Positions 1 to 9,640 are shown, counted from the first letter of the stretch. The stretch: DNA of 19,287 bases from Russula earlei (GCA_025769875.1 JAGFNK010000879.1:1-19287); one strand, 5' to 3'. Made by a program: numbers and translations. The notes: a model not told the origin generated them from the letters alone.

Positions 1-219
1 GTTGCTAGTGGTGAAAAATTTGTTTTTGCAGCCACGTTGCACCACGAATCGTCCCCTCCTGTCCTGTCCTGTCCTCTGCCCTAGCCCCGGTGTCCTACGG
101 TCTCTACTACTGCAATATATTGTAGGGACTATTTATCAATAAATATACATATGCAAATGACGACACTTCGAATTCAGATAATTACCAATAATCAAGGTAT
201 TCTTCTATATACCAGTATA
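1..219. other. AT-rich flank without a gene
   Basis: No coding frame is visible. It holds a short CTGTC-type microsatellite near 58-75 and then AT-rich sequence up to the Tc1 insertion. The TA at 218-219 is the left target duplication of the neighbouring element. Confidence 0.6.
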
Positions 220-437
220 CAGTGACCCAAAAAACCGTTCAAATGTTTTGTACATTTTCATTGTATTGACCATATCTAGAGAACCACTGCAGCTAATAAT
301 ATGTAACTAGGTTTGTTTTCAAGCTCTACATCATAGCTTTGTAATGGTATACTTTATACAGCATAAGCATAATTATTTAGGAATATATAAGGTATGTTTG
401 CTGGTGTACCCATTTGAACAGTTTTTTGGCCTTGGTA
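220..437 (+). repeat. Left terminal inverted repeat of the Tc1 element
   Basis: It pairs with 1622-1839 along its whole length with scattered mismatches. Near the outer end (226-245) lies a motif around CCAAAAAACCGTTCAAATG. Near the inner end (411-429) lies its near-perfect reverse complement, so each arm can fold back on itself. These two motifs are probable transposase binding sites. Confidence 0.85.
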
Positions 438-535
438 AGTGAATTCATTATTTCTCAGATTAAGATTCATATTCTTTCCCCAGAGGGCTAAAATCGAACA
501 TGGAGGTCATGTGACCTATAATAAACTCAAACCAT

Positions 536-1597
536 GTGCAAATAAGCCAAAACAGCTTTTTCTTCTTCACCAACAACATCATGAAGTCTCTTCTTCCTCA
601 TGAAGTCAACTACATCATCTCCCTTCTCCAGGCCAACCATTCAGTTCATAACATTGCCAAGGCAGCACACAGAAGCATTGGTTCAATCACCAACATTCGC
701 CAGAAATACCTTCCTGACCTTCCAAAGTCCTCTGGAGGTCGTCCTTCCAAGCTCTCTAACCTTGACATCCGCTTTGCCACACGCCTTCTTAGCTCTGGAG
801 AAGCAGATACTGCTCCTCAGGTTGCTAGAAGGTTGGAGGTCATCAAAGAGTCCACTATCTCCAATCAGACCATTCGAAACTACCTTAACAAGGCAGGCTT
901 GAAGGCAGTTACAAAGAAGAAGAGGCCTTACCTTAAACCAAGTCACTATAGGGCCAGAAAGGACTTTGCAGAAAAGTACCTATACTGGACTGTGGAGGAC
1001 TGGAAGAGGGTAATTTGGTCAGATGAGACCAAAATCAACCGTATGGGCTCAGATGGCAAGAAATGGGCTTGGAAAAAAAGAGGAGAGCACCTTTCTGAAC
1101 GCCTTGTTCAGCCAACAGTCAAACATGGAGGAGGTTCCTTGATGTTGTGGGGCTGCATGTCTTTGGAAGGAGTTGGGCATGCAGCAAAGATTGATGGAAA
1201 AATGGATGCTGAACTTTATTGCAGCATTTTGGAGGATGAACTACTTGCATCTATCAAGTATTTCAAGAAGAAATGCAAAGATACCCTCTTTCAACAGGAC
1301 AATGCCTCTATCCACAAGAGCAGGCTTGCCACATCTTGGTTCCAAGACCACAGAATTCAGGTCATGGACTGGCCAGCTCAATCCCCAGACCTCAATCCTA
1401 TTGAGCATCTTTGGGCTCATCTCAAAAAGAAGCTTGCAGCTTATCCAACACCCCCTAAGGGAATCAATGAACTTTGGGAGCGCACACAGCTGGAATGGGA
1501 GGCCATTGATCAAACTGTTGTGCAGAATTTGATAGAAAGTATGCCTAGGAGGGTGGAAGAGGTGTTCAAAGCAAATGGAGGATACACAAACTACTAA
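536..1597 (+). CDS. Tc1/mariner transposase (DD34E)
   Basis: This protein of up to 353 aa would cut and paste its own element through the 218-bp inverted repeats, acting in the nucleus. The N-terminal part (about residues 17-120) looks like paired helix-turn-helix domains, with a GGRP AT-hook-like motif at 67-70 and a basic KKKRP stretch at 127-131 that could be a nuclear localisation signal. The catalytic triad is visible: D163 in WSDET, D255 in QQDNA and E290 in SPDLNPIE, with 34 residues between the last two, as in the Tc1 family. No stop or frameshift interrupts it. The ATG at 581 (residue 16, MKSLL) is a better start, since the helix-turn-helix follows directly and the first 15 residues look non-conserved. 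The frame lies wholly between the inverted repeats. Confidence 0.93.
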   Translation: MQISQNSFFFFTNNIMKSLLPHEVNYIISLLQANHSVHNIAKAAHRSIGSITNIRQKYLPDLPKSSGGRPSKLSNLDIRFATRLLSSGEADTAPQVARRLEVIKESTISNQTIRNYLNKAGLKAVTKKKRPYLKPSHYRARKDFAEKYLYWTVEDWKRVIWSDETKINRMGSDGKKWAWKKRGEHLSERLVQPTVKHGGGSLMLWGCMSLEGVGHAAKIDGKMDAELYCSILEDELLASIKYFKKKCKDTLFQQDNASIHKSRLATSWFQDHRIQVMDWPAQSPDLNPIEHLWAHLKKKLAAYPTPPKGINELWERTQLEWEAIDQTVVQNLIESMPRRVEEVFKANGGYTNY

Positions 1598-1621
1598 TTT
1601 TTGGCATATACCCTATTTAGA

Positions 1622-1839
1622 TACCAAGGCAAAAAAACTGTTCAAATGGATACACTGGGAGAAATACCTTATATCTTCTTACATAATTATGTTCATAGTA
1701 TATATAGTATTTCATTACAAAGCTATGATGTAGAGCTTTAAAACAAGCCCACTAACATGTTATCAGCTGCAGTGGTTCTCTAGATATGGTTAATACAATG
1801 AAAATGTACAAAACATTTGAACGGTTTTTTGGGTCACTG
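1622..1839 (-). repeat. Right terminal inverted repeat of the Tc1 element
   Basis: It is the reverse-complement partner of 220-437 and has exactly the same length, 218 bp. It carries the same nested pair: inner motif at 1630-1648 and outer motif at 1814-1833, in opposite orientation to each other. Confidence 0.85.
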
Positions 1840-1936
1840 TATACTGACATTTAGAGATTTTTAGAGATATTTCACAGATGTAGTTTTCCCTGATGTGGCA
1901 AGCCATCGTGATCACTGATCACATACCCCTCTGAGA

Positions 1937-2990
1937 TACTATCACCTATAGGGAACTCGCCATTCCACTACCATCTCGCCAGTCACAAATGTCATGAAAG
2001 TAATGGACATGTAACACATGCCAAATTAAAGTCCTGCCTGGGATGAATGTATTTATTGGGGACTAGGGAAAACAGTTGTAATGGAGTAGCATTATTGAGT
2101 GAAATCCAGGACTTGCTATGTACAGAATGCAGTGCTCACATCATGGGCCAGTGCTGCACGAGTAAAAGTAAAAGATCAATATATATCATTGTTATAGCTG
2201 CCTGTAGCCTGCTGCTCATACGTATGTGTTGAATCGCGCAGTGATAAGGAAGATTAGATTGTAGTAGATCTAATAAAAATGATATTCAGTTTCTGTGAGA
2301 CGAAACTTTCTTGTGTCATATTTACCTAATAGAAATGATACTACAATGCATAATCAGCTACTGATAAAATTGTGAGATAGTAAGTACTTACTTCAGTTTC
2401 TGTGAGACAAAACTGAAGTATCTACTGTATGTACAATGCTCTTAAGTATCTGAGAGTGTCCCTAATAATTTTGTCTATAGTAACTATCAAATTGTTTTCA
2501 CGATCGCTATGTGCTAGCTACCGATTGTCTTAGATCATACTATCAATTTTGTTATCGTACAGCGTTTCAGCAATGAGCTGAAATGCTTATGTGGTCCGGG
2601 CCTGTGGGCTGCCTGGACAGTTTGGGCTGACGTGTCAATGCCTCGGCTACTCTTTATCTCAACAGTATGGTCTTGTGCTGGCCGATTGGATCACCTGTAA
2701 CATGGCATTAAGAGGATATGACCAGACTCCGAGTCAGCATATGGTGATCACCCAGCTGGAATCAAACTCCGCACTCCACCATGACAGAAGGCATGATGGA
2801 GGCATGACCCCCAGCCAAAACACTACTCAAAAACCACTCAATGGACCTCCATTTTTCTTTGCTAGAATGACATTAATGGCACTCAATAGTATAACTACAA
2901 AGTTTTGAATGGGGTTGTTTGAGCAGATACAGGGGAAAATGAAATTGGCGAGATGGTAGTGGAATGGTGAGTTCCCCATAGGTGATGGTA
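1937..2990 (+). mobile_element. Non-autonomous inverted-repeat element, copy 1, split by a solo LTR
   Basis: The ends are inverted 45-bp repeats beginning TACTATCACCTATAGGGAAC at 1937 and, on the minus strand, a close variant ending at 2990. The interior matches the copy at 3448-4084 in reverse orientation. 1937-2226 corresponds to the reverse complement of about 3775-4084, and 2665-2990 to the reverse complement of about 3448-3775. The 438-bp LTR between these parts is absent from the other copy. Without it the element is about 611 bp. No transposase frame is present, so it is MITE-like. The superfamily is not settled, because the target duplication is unclear here (at most AT). Confidence 0.8.
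2227..2664 (+). mobile_element. Solo LTR 1 (438 bp)
   Basis: It begins TGTTGA and ends TCAACA, which are perfect inverted termini. It is flanked by GTATG at 2222-2226 and 2665-2669. The other copy of the host element shows the uninterrupted empty site with one TATG/GTATG, which proves this is an insertion. No internal retrotransposon sequence remains, so it is a solo LTR left by LTR-LTR recombination. It carries a 15-bp repeat at 2270-2284 and 2326-2340 (one mismatch), a short hairpin at 2288-2307 and an 11-bp-stem hairpin at 2389-2420. This layout is shared with the LTRs at 6317 and 11345. Confidence 0.9.
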
Positions 2991-3447
2991 TACCCTCTGC
3001 ACAAATGGGCAAAAGCGGCTACCAAAAAGGGTTATATATCTGCATCGCCCGCGTGCGCATTGGCGACAACGAGGGCGTCACCAGTGTAGCGTAGTATGTC
3101 TTTCCAGAATCCGTAAAAAGTGACATGAAGAGCCGGGATAAATGGGTGGCACATGGATGACAAAACCGAAGTTCTCTGTGCTCGCGTGGATGTGCACACC
3201 GGCTAATGTGGTGAACTATAAGAACAGATGAAACCACGCTGCGCTTTCGTTTACAGTAACCACTAGCAGACCGTGAGTTACGGACGCAGTAGACGAGCAC
3301 AGTTGTAAGTCGGTACGTCACGGTAAATAGACCAGGGAGTAGCTTCCGTCTGAGGTCGACGTTCAAAGGCCCTGGGTTTATCTTTAGCTGACGTCGAGAA
3401 CTGCAATTTGCGCATCGGGCTCTCAGTGGGGCCCTGGAAGTGCAACA
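2991..3447. other. Single-copy sequence between the two inverted elements
   Basis: This 457-bp stretch has CpG-normal composition and no match to the flanking repeats. A minus-strand frame of about 145 codons crosses its border into the repeat at 3448, so it is not convincing as a gene. I see no splice-consistent coding frame. Confidence 0.5.
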
Positions 3448-4084
3448 TACTATCACCTATGGGGAACTCGCCATTCCACGACCATCTCGCCAATTTCATT
3501 TTCCCCTGTATCTGCTCAAACAACCCCATTTAAAACTTTGTAGTTATACTATTGAGTGCCATTAATGTCATTCTAGCAAAGAAAAATGGAGGTCCATTGA
3601 ATGGTTTTCGAGTAGTATTTTGGCTGGGGGTCACACCTGCATCACGCTTTCTGTCATGGCGGAGTGCGGAGTTTGATTCCAGCTGGGTGATCACCGTTGG
3701 AGGAGTCTGGGTCACTGCTGTTTTATCCTCTTAATGCCATGTTACAGGCGGTCCAATCGGCCAGCACAAGACCATACATATGAGCAGCGGCTACAGGCAG
3801 CTATAATAATGATATATATCGACCTTTTACTTTTACTCGTGCGGCACTGGCCCATGATGTGAGCGCTGCGTTCCGTACATAGCCAAGTCCTGCGATAATG
3901 CTACTCCATTACAACTGTTTTCCGTAGTCCCCACCTAATAGTCCCCACCTAATCAAATTGCCTTTGCAAATACATTCATCCCGGGCGGACTTTGATTTGG
4001 CATGTGTTACATGCCCGTTACTTTCGTGACATTTGTGACTGGCGAGATGGTAGTGGAATGGCGAGTTCCCCATAGGTGATAGTA
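3448..4084 (-). mobile_element. Non-autonomous inverted-repeat element, copy 2, uninterrupted
   Basis: It has the same 45-bp ends as the copy at 1937-2990, starting TACTATCACC at 3448 and ending GGTGATAGTA at 4084, and is 637 bp. It lies in the opposite orientation. If the repeat is read from ACTATCACC, the flanks carry a 4-bp direct repeat, ACAT, at 3445-3448 and 4084-4087. Read one base further out, the duplication would be CA. Compared with copy 1 it has a tandem 14-bp ATTAGGTGGGGACT unit (minus strand) near 3930-3960. No coding capacity is visible. Confidence 0.82.
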
Positions 4085-4253
4085 CATCGTGGGTATCAGC
4101 GTTGACTGACGCAGATGAGGGTAGTAAGGTCAGCATCCATACATGACCCATCCTCACAACTCAGGCCCTTCATACACATGCCATTGGTACATGCCGTGTT
4201 TTTGGACGAGAAACAGGTAGAGAGCCAGAGAGCATTGGTACCTACCAAAAATC

Positions 4254-4259
4254 TTTATT
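4254..4259 (-). terminator. Likely poly(A) signal AATAAA of the MBOAT gene
   Basis: TTTATT on the plus strand reads AATAAA on the minus strand, about 76 bp after the MBOAT stop codon. Position and orientation fit a 3' end signal, but the assignment is by motif only. Confidence 0.5.
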
Positions 4260-4334
4260 GCTTAATGCGTCGCACAACACTGAGCCGTGATCTATGAGGT
4301 TGAAAGGAGTGCTCCATCCGACAACCCCATGATG

Positions 4335-5634
4335 TCAGACGAGCGAGATGATTGCGTCGACGAGCCATTTTCCTGGCCGGAGTCCGTTCGGGAAAAAGTC
4401 ACAAGCGAAAAACCCACGTCGAGCCCAGGCATCAACCATGAGTGTCCCCCAACCGATCGTCCACGCCATCATCCACGCCCAGCCCCAAGCTCCACGAACC
4501 CGCTGCCCGGTAAGTCGCTCGAACGCGAGTTCCAAAACCGCGCCGAAGCCCATGAGGAGGAAGAATCCCCCGGCGGTGCCGAACTCCGTCCCTCGCCCGA
4601 AGCCCCAGATGCCCATGTCGTGTATCACCGCCGACACGGCAAAGCCGCCGAGGATCGCGCCGGGCTTGCCGAGAAGCGTGCGGCCAGGCCGCGCGCCGTA
4701 GACGACGAAAACGTGTCGGAGGGACTGGTGCCAGCGGAAGCCCCAGAACTCCGTGATCGAGGTGGCCGTCCACGGGCGGTCGGACAGCGGTGGCCACTGC
4801 CAAGCTTGCTGCCGGAGGACGAGGCGGCCGACGAGCGTCGCGGCGTGGTACAGCGCATCCATAGTCGCGTAGACCATCAAGCCGCCGCAAACGGTGAACA
4901 AGGCCGCGCGCGCGCAGCGCGGGAGCGCGCTCAGGGTGGGGTCGAAGAGGGTGTCTCCCGCTGGCTCGTTGAGAGAGGGTTGGATGTGCTGCACGAGGTA
5001 CTGGCTGGCGTCTAAAACTACGAACTTGACGAGCATCTTGGCCAGAATAGAGGCAATGGACGTGGAGCGGGTGCTCGCTCGGGGGAACGGCTTGTCTGAC
5101 CACGACCATCCGATTCCACGTTGACTAGACACGAGATCAATGGCATCGAGGAGAACATTTGAGATGGACAGCTGGCGCTCGACGGGAGCGTGTTGACCCG
5201 CTGCGGGTGGATCGTATCTCCTTAGGGGTTTCCTAGTGAACGCCCACTCGAGAGACTTCAGCACTATGTTGATTACCCCAATCTGGGCAGGCAGGCAGGC
5301 AGGCAGGCAGTCAGAAAAACACGTGAAGGAGAAAAGACATCGCGGATGACGATCGCACCACAAAGACTAAGTTGCAATGATTGAGCCTGGCCGAACTGTC
5401 GCGTCCTAACGACTTTGCCAACCCTGCAGAGAGGTCTAACCCCACGGCACAGTACCAAGCCTGCCATAGAATGACGGGAACAAACGCAAGCCTCAGGAAA
5501 CCCGTATGCGGGAGGACGGCGAGCACCGCTAATAGATAATGGCATATATATAGGGGAAGAAATACTGCCGTCGTGTACGGCTGACGCAGGGCGGGGTCTG
5601 GGGGATGGGGAAAAATTGCAGATGGAAGGAACAT
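4335..5634 (-). CDS. MBOAT family / wax-synthase-like acyltransferase, two exons
   Basis: Exon 1 runs 5634-5359 (92 codons) and exon 2 runs 5282-4335. They are joined by a phase-0 intron with GTGCGA donor and CCCAG acceptor, preceded by a branch-like CTGAC. The protein is about 407 aa. Hydrophobic segments are seen at residues 22-60 and repeatedly from 210 on, so it is a multipass membrane protein, probably of the endoplasmic reticulum. Wax-synthase-type motifs are RGIGW (147-151), WPPLSDRP (255-262), FWGFRWHQ (271-278) and SAVIHD, with the likely catalytic histidine near 313. The family transfers acyl groups from acyl-CoA to a lipid or secondary-metabolite hydroxyl; the substrate here is unknown. 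No stop or frameshift is seen. The CCTG repeat in the intron next to the acceptor is a tandem run. The donor choice is inferred. Confidence 0.85.
5283..5358 (-). other. Intron of the MBOAT gene
   Basis: This 76-bp phase-0 intron has GT at 5358-5357 and AG at 5284-5283 on the minus strand. It contains five or six tandem CCTG/TGCC units directly before the acceptor, serving as an unusual pyrimidine tract. Without it, exon 1 runs to a stop within the intron region. Confidence 0.7.
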
Positions 5635-6138
5635 GGGATAAAAGTGGGTGCGATGAGATAGTCAGAGGGCAGATTGTGCGTAGTTGACGACTTCTGATGA
5701 TAGTAGTAATCAAGCAAACCGTTCGGTACGCACGCACGCGGACAACCCGACGCAACTGAGACGTCTCAGGCAAAGACAATAAGTCGATGTCATGCCATTT
5801 TTGTCCTCATGCTCAGCTACTAGAATAAGACCGTCGTTTTGGGTAAGAAAACCGGGGGTGCGAGAACTGGGACAGTTGTTGAGGGGATTTGGGCCACTCC
5901 ATGATTGGGAGTGGTAAAAACCTCCTGACAAGCGCCAGATAAGCGCCGCAAGTGAAAACGATTATGAGCGGGTACTCGGCCTAATTCACTGGCAATCTCC
6001 ATCGCCGGAGCCAAACGTCGAGCCCTATCTTGGTGAGCAAACTGTATTGGGATCAGAGACCCCCCCTCGAGTGCCTCGAACAGTACGCGTATACGATTGT
6101 ACTGGTAATAATTTCATGTCTACACAAAACAAACTCGG
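5635..6138. other. Upstream region of the MBOAT gene, no gene supported
   Basis: It probably contains the minus-strand promoter and 5' leader of the MBOAT gene, which reads as pyrimidine-rich on the minus strand just upstream of 5634. Several short overlapping frames occur on both strands with no domain or splice pattern. No TATA box is convincing. Confidence 0.45.
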
Positions 6139-6868
6139 ATGGGGAGACGACACGTTAGCTCATATGCACGACCAGCGTACTCCAACACGCCGGAGGTGCA
6201 CGAACCATCGGCGTCCTCAAGGGCGCCATCCAAGTTCTCGCCTGCATCTAACACAGTCTCAATCTCAGATGACGGCGACCCGCAGGTGCGGTTCTCGCGA
6301 TGTCTCGTCCTTTCCCTGTTGAAGCTATAGAATAAGAGCTCAGTCTTGTGTGTAAAAGACTGTATTCAGGTTAGTGTGCTAACCTATAGAATAAGAGCTA
6401 TGTACAGTATTAGCTTTAAAGGAGTGTAAAGAAATTGTAGTACTGACCTCAGTCTTGTGTGTAAAAGACTGAGGGAAAACGAACGATAACTAAATTCGAA
6501 TTATTACACGTACGGTCCGGATTGTCTGTTCGCGCGGCACTTAGCGGCTGCACGTCCAACATTCCCTCCGCTCGCGAACCTTCGTGGACGACCATACTCT
6601 ATACCGCGCGTCGCGGGAGGGTAGTCCGAACTCCAAGAGCGATGGGCGCCTGCGCGGGCGGCCGGGACTGGCGTGTGCAAGCGAGCGGAAGAATGGTGGA
6701 GGGAGGTCTGTATGCCTGCCTAGCTTAGCGAGCTTTTGCAATGCATATATGATTGATCGGGGTAACCCGTCCCGTCGGGAGCTTGAGGAGGGCGAAGGGC
6801 TCTCACTCGTGATTTCCGCAGGCGAGTCGATCAAGGGACTGGCCGTTACAGACGTGGGGCTGCATTAA
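6139..6868 (+). pseudogene. Possible small host reading frame interrupted by a solo LTR
   Basis: A frame opens before 6139 (ATG) and runs into the LTR at 6317. A second frame leaves the LTR and ends at the TAA at 6866-6868. LTR plus one target duplication is 250 bp. Removing it joins the two frames without a break, giving 480 nt (159 codons plus stop). The left part is rich in serine and proline; the right part contains FVDDHTLYRASREGSPNSKS-like sequence. I do not recognise a family. Serine/proline-rich frames arise easily by chance, so this may be non-coding. If it is real, the LTR has broken the gene. Confidence 0.3.
6317..6561 (+). mobile_element. Solo LTR 3 (245 bp)
   Basis: It begins TGTTGAAG and ends GTCCAACA, flanked by the 5-bp duplication TTCCC at 6312-6316 and 6562-6566. 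Inside are an exact 16-bp direct repeat CTATAGAATAAGAGCT at 6325-6340 and 6384-6399, a 7-bp-stem hairpin at 6341-6362, and a 10-bp-stem hairpin at 6447-6474 built on the same CAGTCTT/AAGACTG arms. It is much shorter than the related LTRs at 2227 and 11345 but has the same order of parts. Confidence 0.87.
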
Positions 6869-7410
6869 AAGGGCAAGTAACATGCTTGGAGCACCGGACG
6901 CTGATGAGTACGCCGAGCCGAGGTGACGAGTGCATAATGGCAACGGCGTCTTCAAAGTTTGTAGGCAATCACGGATATTGGATTTGTATCAAGTTTTGGC
7001 GCATCTGCAAAGGCTTGGTGGCACACCGCCAAGCCACGTGATTGTGGTGCTTCAACCGGCTTGCACACATGCTTCCTCCAAGTGGGCCATCCAGTGCTGT
7101 TTGGCTCAAAGACCCCAGTTTCAACTCACATTCTCGGAAGCACCACACTCTTCGAGCGACTACGCAGGAGATAGCAAAATTTATCAGGCCCGGGAGTGCC
7201 TGAATAGAAGGCTCAGTACACGACAACTCCAGCGACAAACTCAACACGCCGGATTGTTTATCAGCACGGCGTTGCCCGAAGGTTCTGTCAGTCAATTGTG
7301 GTTTTTTCCATTGTCCTAATTTTCTTTTAATGCAAACTCTGTGTGACGCCGCTAGCACCATCACTGAAGGGCATTGAACTGCCCAAGATCCTGTCCTTGG
7401 GCTGACCAGC
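6869..7410. other. Intergenic stretch upstream of the proline-rich gene
   Basis: A plus frame of 129 codons (6930-7319) and a minus frame of 147 codons (6969-7412) overlap here. Neither shows a domain, splice sites or a plausible continuation, so I do not call a gene. The last 100 bp probably hold the promoter and leader of the gene starting at 7411. Confidence 0.4.
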
Positions 7411-8485
7411 ATGGAATGGTACTATCCGATGATCCCATTCCCTCCAGCCCCTGTCCCTGAGGGCATACGCCAGCCTGTGCCATCACAGCCCCAGGTCAGT
7501 ATCATGACCGATTCCTCAGCCGGCGTTGAATGTTTATCCTGTGTCACTGGCAGCCCACGTTCAACACATCTCAGGACATCCAGACGCCCATGTATCATGA
7601 TAGCCTCGTGTTCCGCCCTCCCTCTCTTTTACCATGGCCAGGTTACTCTCGACGCGCTATGATGACACGATTCCCATCCTTCATGCGAGCTAAACAACCA
7701 TTTCTGTCTTCAAGACCGTTGACAACCCCGCTCGCACACTTTAATGTTTCAGAACTGCCGTCTGGCATACCTACATACACTCCAGGAAGACCTCCCCGCC
7801 ACTCATCTCTCCCTGCCCCTCCAACCGTCCAGCTACCATGGCTTTCGTTACAGCCATTGGTTCGGCCCATCTTCTATGACCCAATTTCCACCATCACGCA
7901 AACCCCTACCCAACCCAGTCGTCGCCACTCCATCGCATTGCCGCCCCAGCCTCCCCTACAAGCCAATCACCACAATTACTTCTTTAGTGTCCCGAAAATT
8001 TCAGTTCCTGTTGATTTTCATCCTCTCAGCGTCCCTTTCCCTCCAGCCAACGCGTACCATGTGTCAGAATTGACGCCCCGTGGGCAGGAAACGTCTGCTT
8101 TCCCACATGTAAGGTTCAGTGAAAGGAACCTGATTATCCCGTCCCAGATCTCAATGCGCGAGCCACGCAAGGGTTGGCACAATCGTCGCGGGTAAGCTTC
8201 CCATCTCTGCATTGCTCTCATCGTAAACGCCGACATCGCTCTACTCGCAGGGATCAACTCTGGACTAGCAAGGGACATTATAAGCCAGCGCCACCCGGAC
8301 AGGAGTATCCCCCAGACCTTACCAACTACCCTGATTATGGCGAAGGTTGGATGAACGAGGAAGGTGTGCGCATTGACATGCAGCACCGACTCATTCCCAA
8401 GGCACCACTGCGCTCCGCGCTCAAGCGCCCCAGCCAGGTGAGCATCGCGGATGCCAATCCCCGCACATGGGTTGTGCATGATTAG
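7411..8485 (+). CDS. Unrecognised proline-rich protein, three exons
   Basis: The proposed exons are 7411-7494, 7554-8191 and 8251-8485. Both introns are 59 bp with GTCAGT...CAG and GTAAGC...CAG borders, and splicing restores one continuous frame (28 codons, then 212 codons plus 2 nt, then the remainder to TAG at 8483-8485). The start has a good context, AGCATGG. The protein, about 318 aa, is rich in proline, serine and histidine through its first two thirds and probably disordered. The last part has charged and aromatic residues, such as GDQLWTSKGHYKPAPPG and NYPDYGEGWMNEEGVRI. No known domain is visible. A canonical GTGAGC donor at 8438 suggests a further exon, for example after the AG at 8583-8584, so the TAG at 8483 may lie in an intron. 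The 3' part may have been lost to the transposon beginning near 8.7 kb. Confidence 0.6.
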
Positions 8486-8805
8486 GCAGTGCACTTGACG
8501 CAACCGGGAGTATGTGTGCGTGCACATTCCGTTCTTTGACCGTTTGATGGCGTCATGCGATGCTTTGCAATGACTTCCTCATAGGAAATACCCAGTCTCA
8601 TTGTTCTCCTACAACAGTCATCATCATCAGGGGCCAGAAGTCCAAAACTTTATGCATTGACGTCGTGCCAGACCTATCTGACACGACTGATCGCACTTTG
8701 GGCTACTTCAGGAATCATTGATGTTTTATTACATTACAGTAGTGTAAAGTCTGTTTGATTTGTCTTATATGTCCTCAATTATTATATGAATAGATCAGAT
8801 AATTA
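8486..8805. other. Junction between the proline-rich gene and the transposon nest
   Basis: CpG dinucleotides are frequent up to about 8692 (CGTCGTG, GATCGCAC) and then nearly vanish. This sharp change probably marks the left edge of the Plavaka-like element near 8.70 kb. I cannot define its terminal repeat. No gene is supported apart from a possible extra exon of the upstream gene beginning at 8585. Confidence 0.4.
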
Positions 8806-9640
8806 TGAACACATGCTCCCAATGCCTGAGATGTTGCTGGGTGCATGGAACATTGCAACAGCTGAAGGGTAGATAGTTATCTTGCCATAAAATATAGGGA
8901 GGTCAGAAACACTGATGTCAGATTTGGAATGAGAGTTGTGATGTTGCTGATTGTAGATAAATTGCTGCATATGTTTGGGGGAGGTCAGCAGTTTCAGTGG
9001 TGATATCTTCTGGGTAGACTTTGAGTACTGTAACATGGTTTAGTTCATCTCAGTGATGGTGCATCATGCAATACTTACATGGCAACTTTGATAGGTTGAC
9101 ATGGGCCTCTACTCTGGGACCATCAACATCTCCACTGTCTTCATCATCTGCATCATGGTTGTCATCATTGGGAATATGGATGCATTGGCAATCAAGGTCA
9201 TGACTATTGGGCCTGTTGTTGAGAGGGTCTTGATAGATGGGGAGGAGCGGTAGATCAGCAGCAGCCCAATTGGTTTCTATACCTACATCTTAGTTTGAAA
9301 GATTATTAGGAATATAATTGAAACACATATGAAGAATCTGATCCCAAACTGATGATAAACAGGTGCCCTCCAGCATCCTGCAGTCAGTGAAGTCAACATG
9401 AGCAGCTGCAAGCTTATCAAGGTGCTGATTAGTCAGAAGCATCTGGCTGAGTGCCTTGAAATGATTTGAGTGTTGCCACAGCTCCTTCACAGCCTTGATA
9501 TGCTTAGATTCTGTGATGGAAGAGCAAAGGCCATTGGGAGCTCCAAAGGCATGAATGAGTTTGACATAGTGATTAAGAGAGTGTTTCCAAGGAAGATTGA
9601 GGTCATTACAAAACACTGCTCATCTGAAAGATTTCACAAT

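Larger units (their letters stand above)
220..1839 (+). mobile_element. Tc1/mariner DNA transposon, apparently complete
   Basis: The ends CAGTGACCC (220-228) and GGGTCACTG (1831-1839) are inverted and flanked by TA at 218-219 and 1840-1841, the classic Tc1/mariner target duplication. The element is 1620 bp and contains one intact DD34E transposase frame. Each terminal inverted repeat is 218 bp. The flanks CAGTATA (213-219) and TATACTG (1840-1846) are also complementary, so the insertion either hit a palindromic site or the inverted repeat reaches 213 and 1846. Intact coding sequence and well-matched ends suggest a fairly recent, possibly autonomous copy. Confidence 0.92.

Noticed and set aside
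213..1846. Extending the Tc1 inverted repeats to CAGTATA...TATACTG as certain ends
   Set aside because: TA flanks CAGTG exactly as in other Tc1 elements; the outer 7 bp more likely reflect a palindromic target, though this is not proven.
3019..3529. Minus-strand frames of 145 and 83 codons in and next to the MITE copies
   Set aside because: They cross a repeat boundary and show no domain or codon pattern.
4287..5109. Long frames on both strands overlapping the MBOAT gene (242 codons plus, 225 codons minus)
   Set aside because: They are shadows of the GC-rich MBOAT exon in other frames, rich in arginine, alanine and proline, with no domain.
6930..7412. Plus and minus frames of 129 and 147 codons upstream of the proline-rich gene
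   Set aside because: They overlap each other, have no splice support or recognisable motif, and probably lie in a promoter region.
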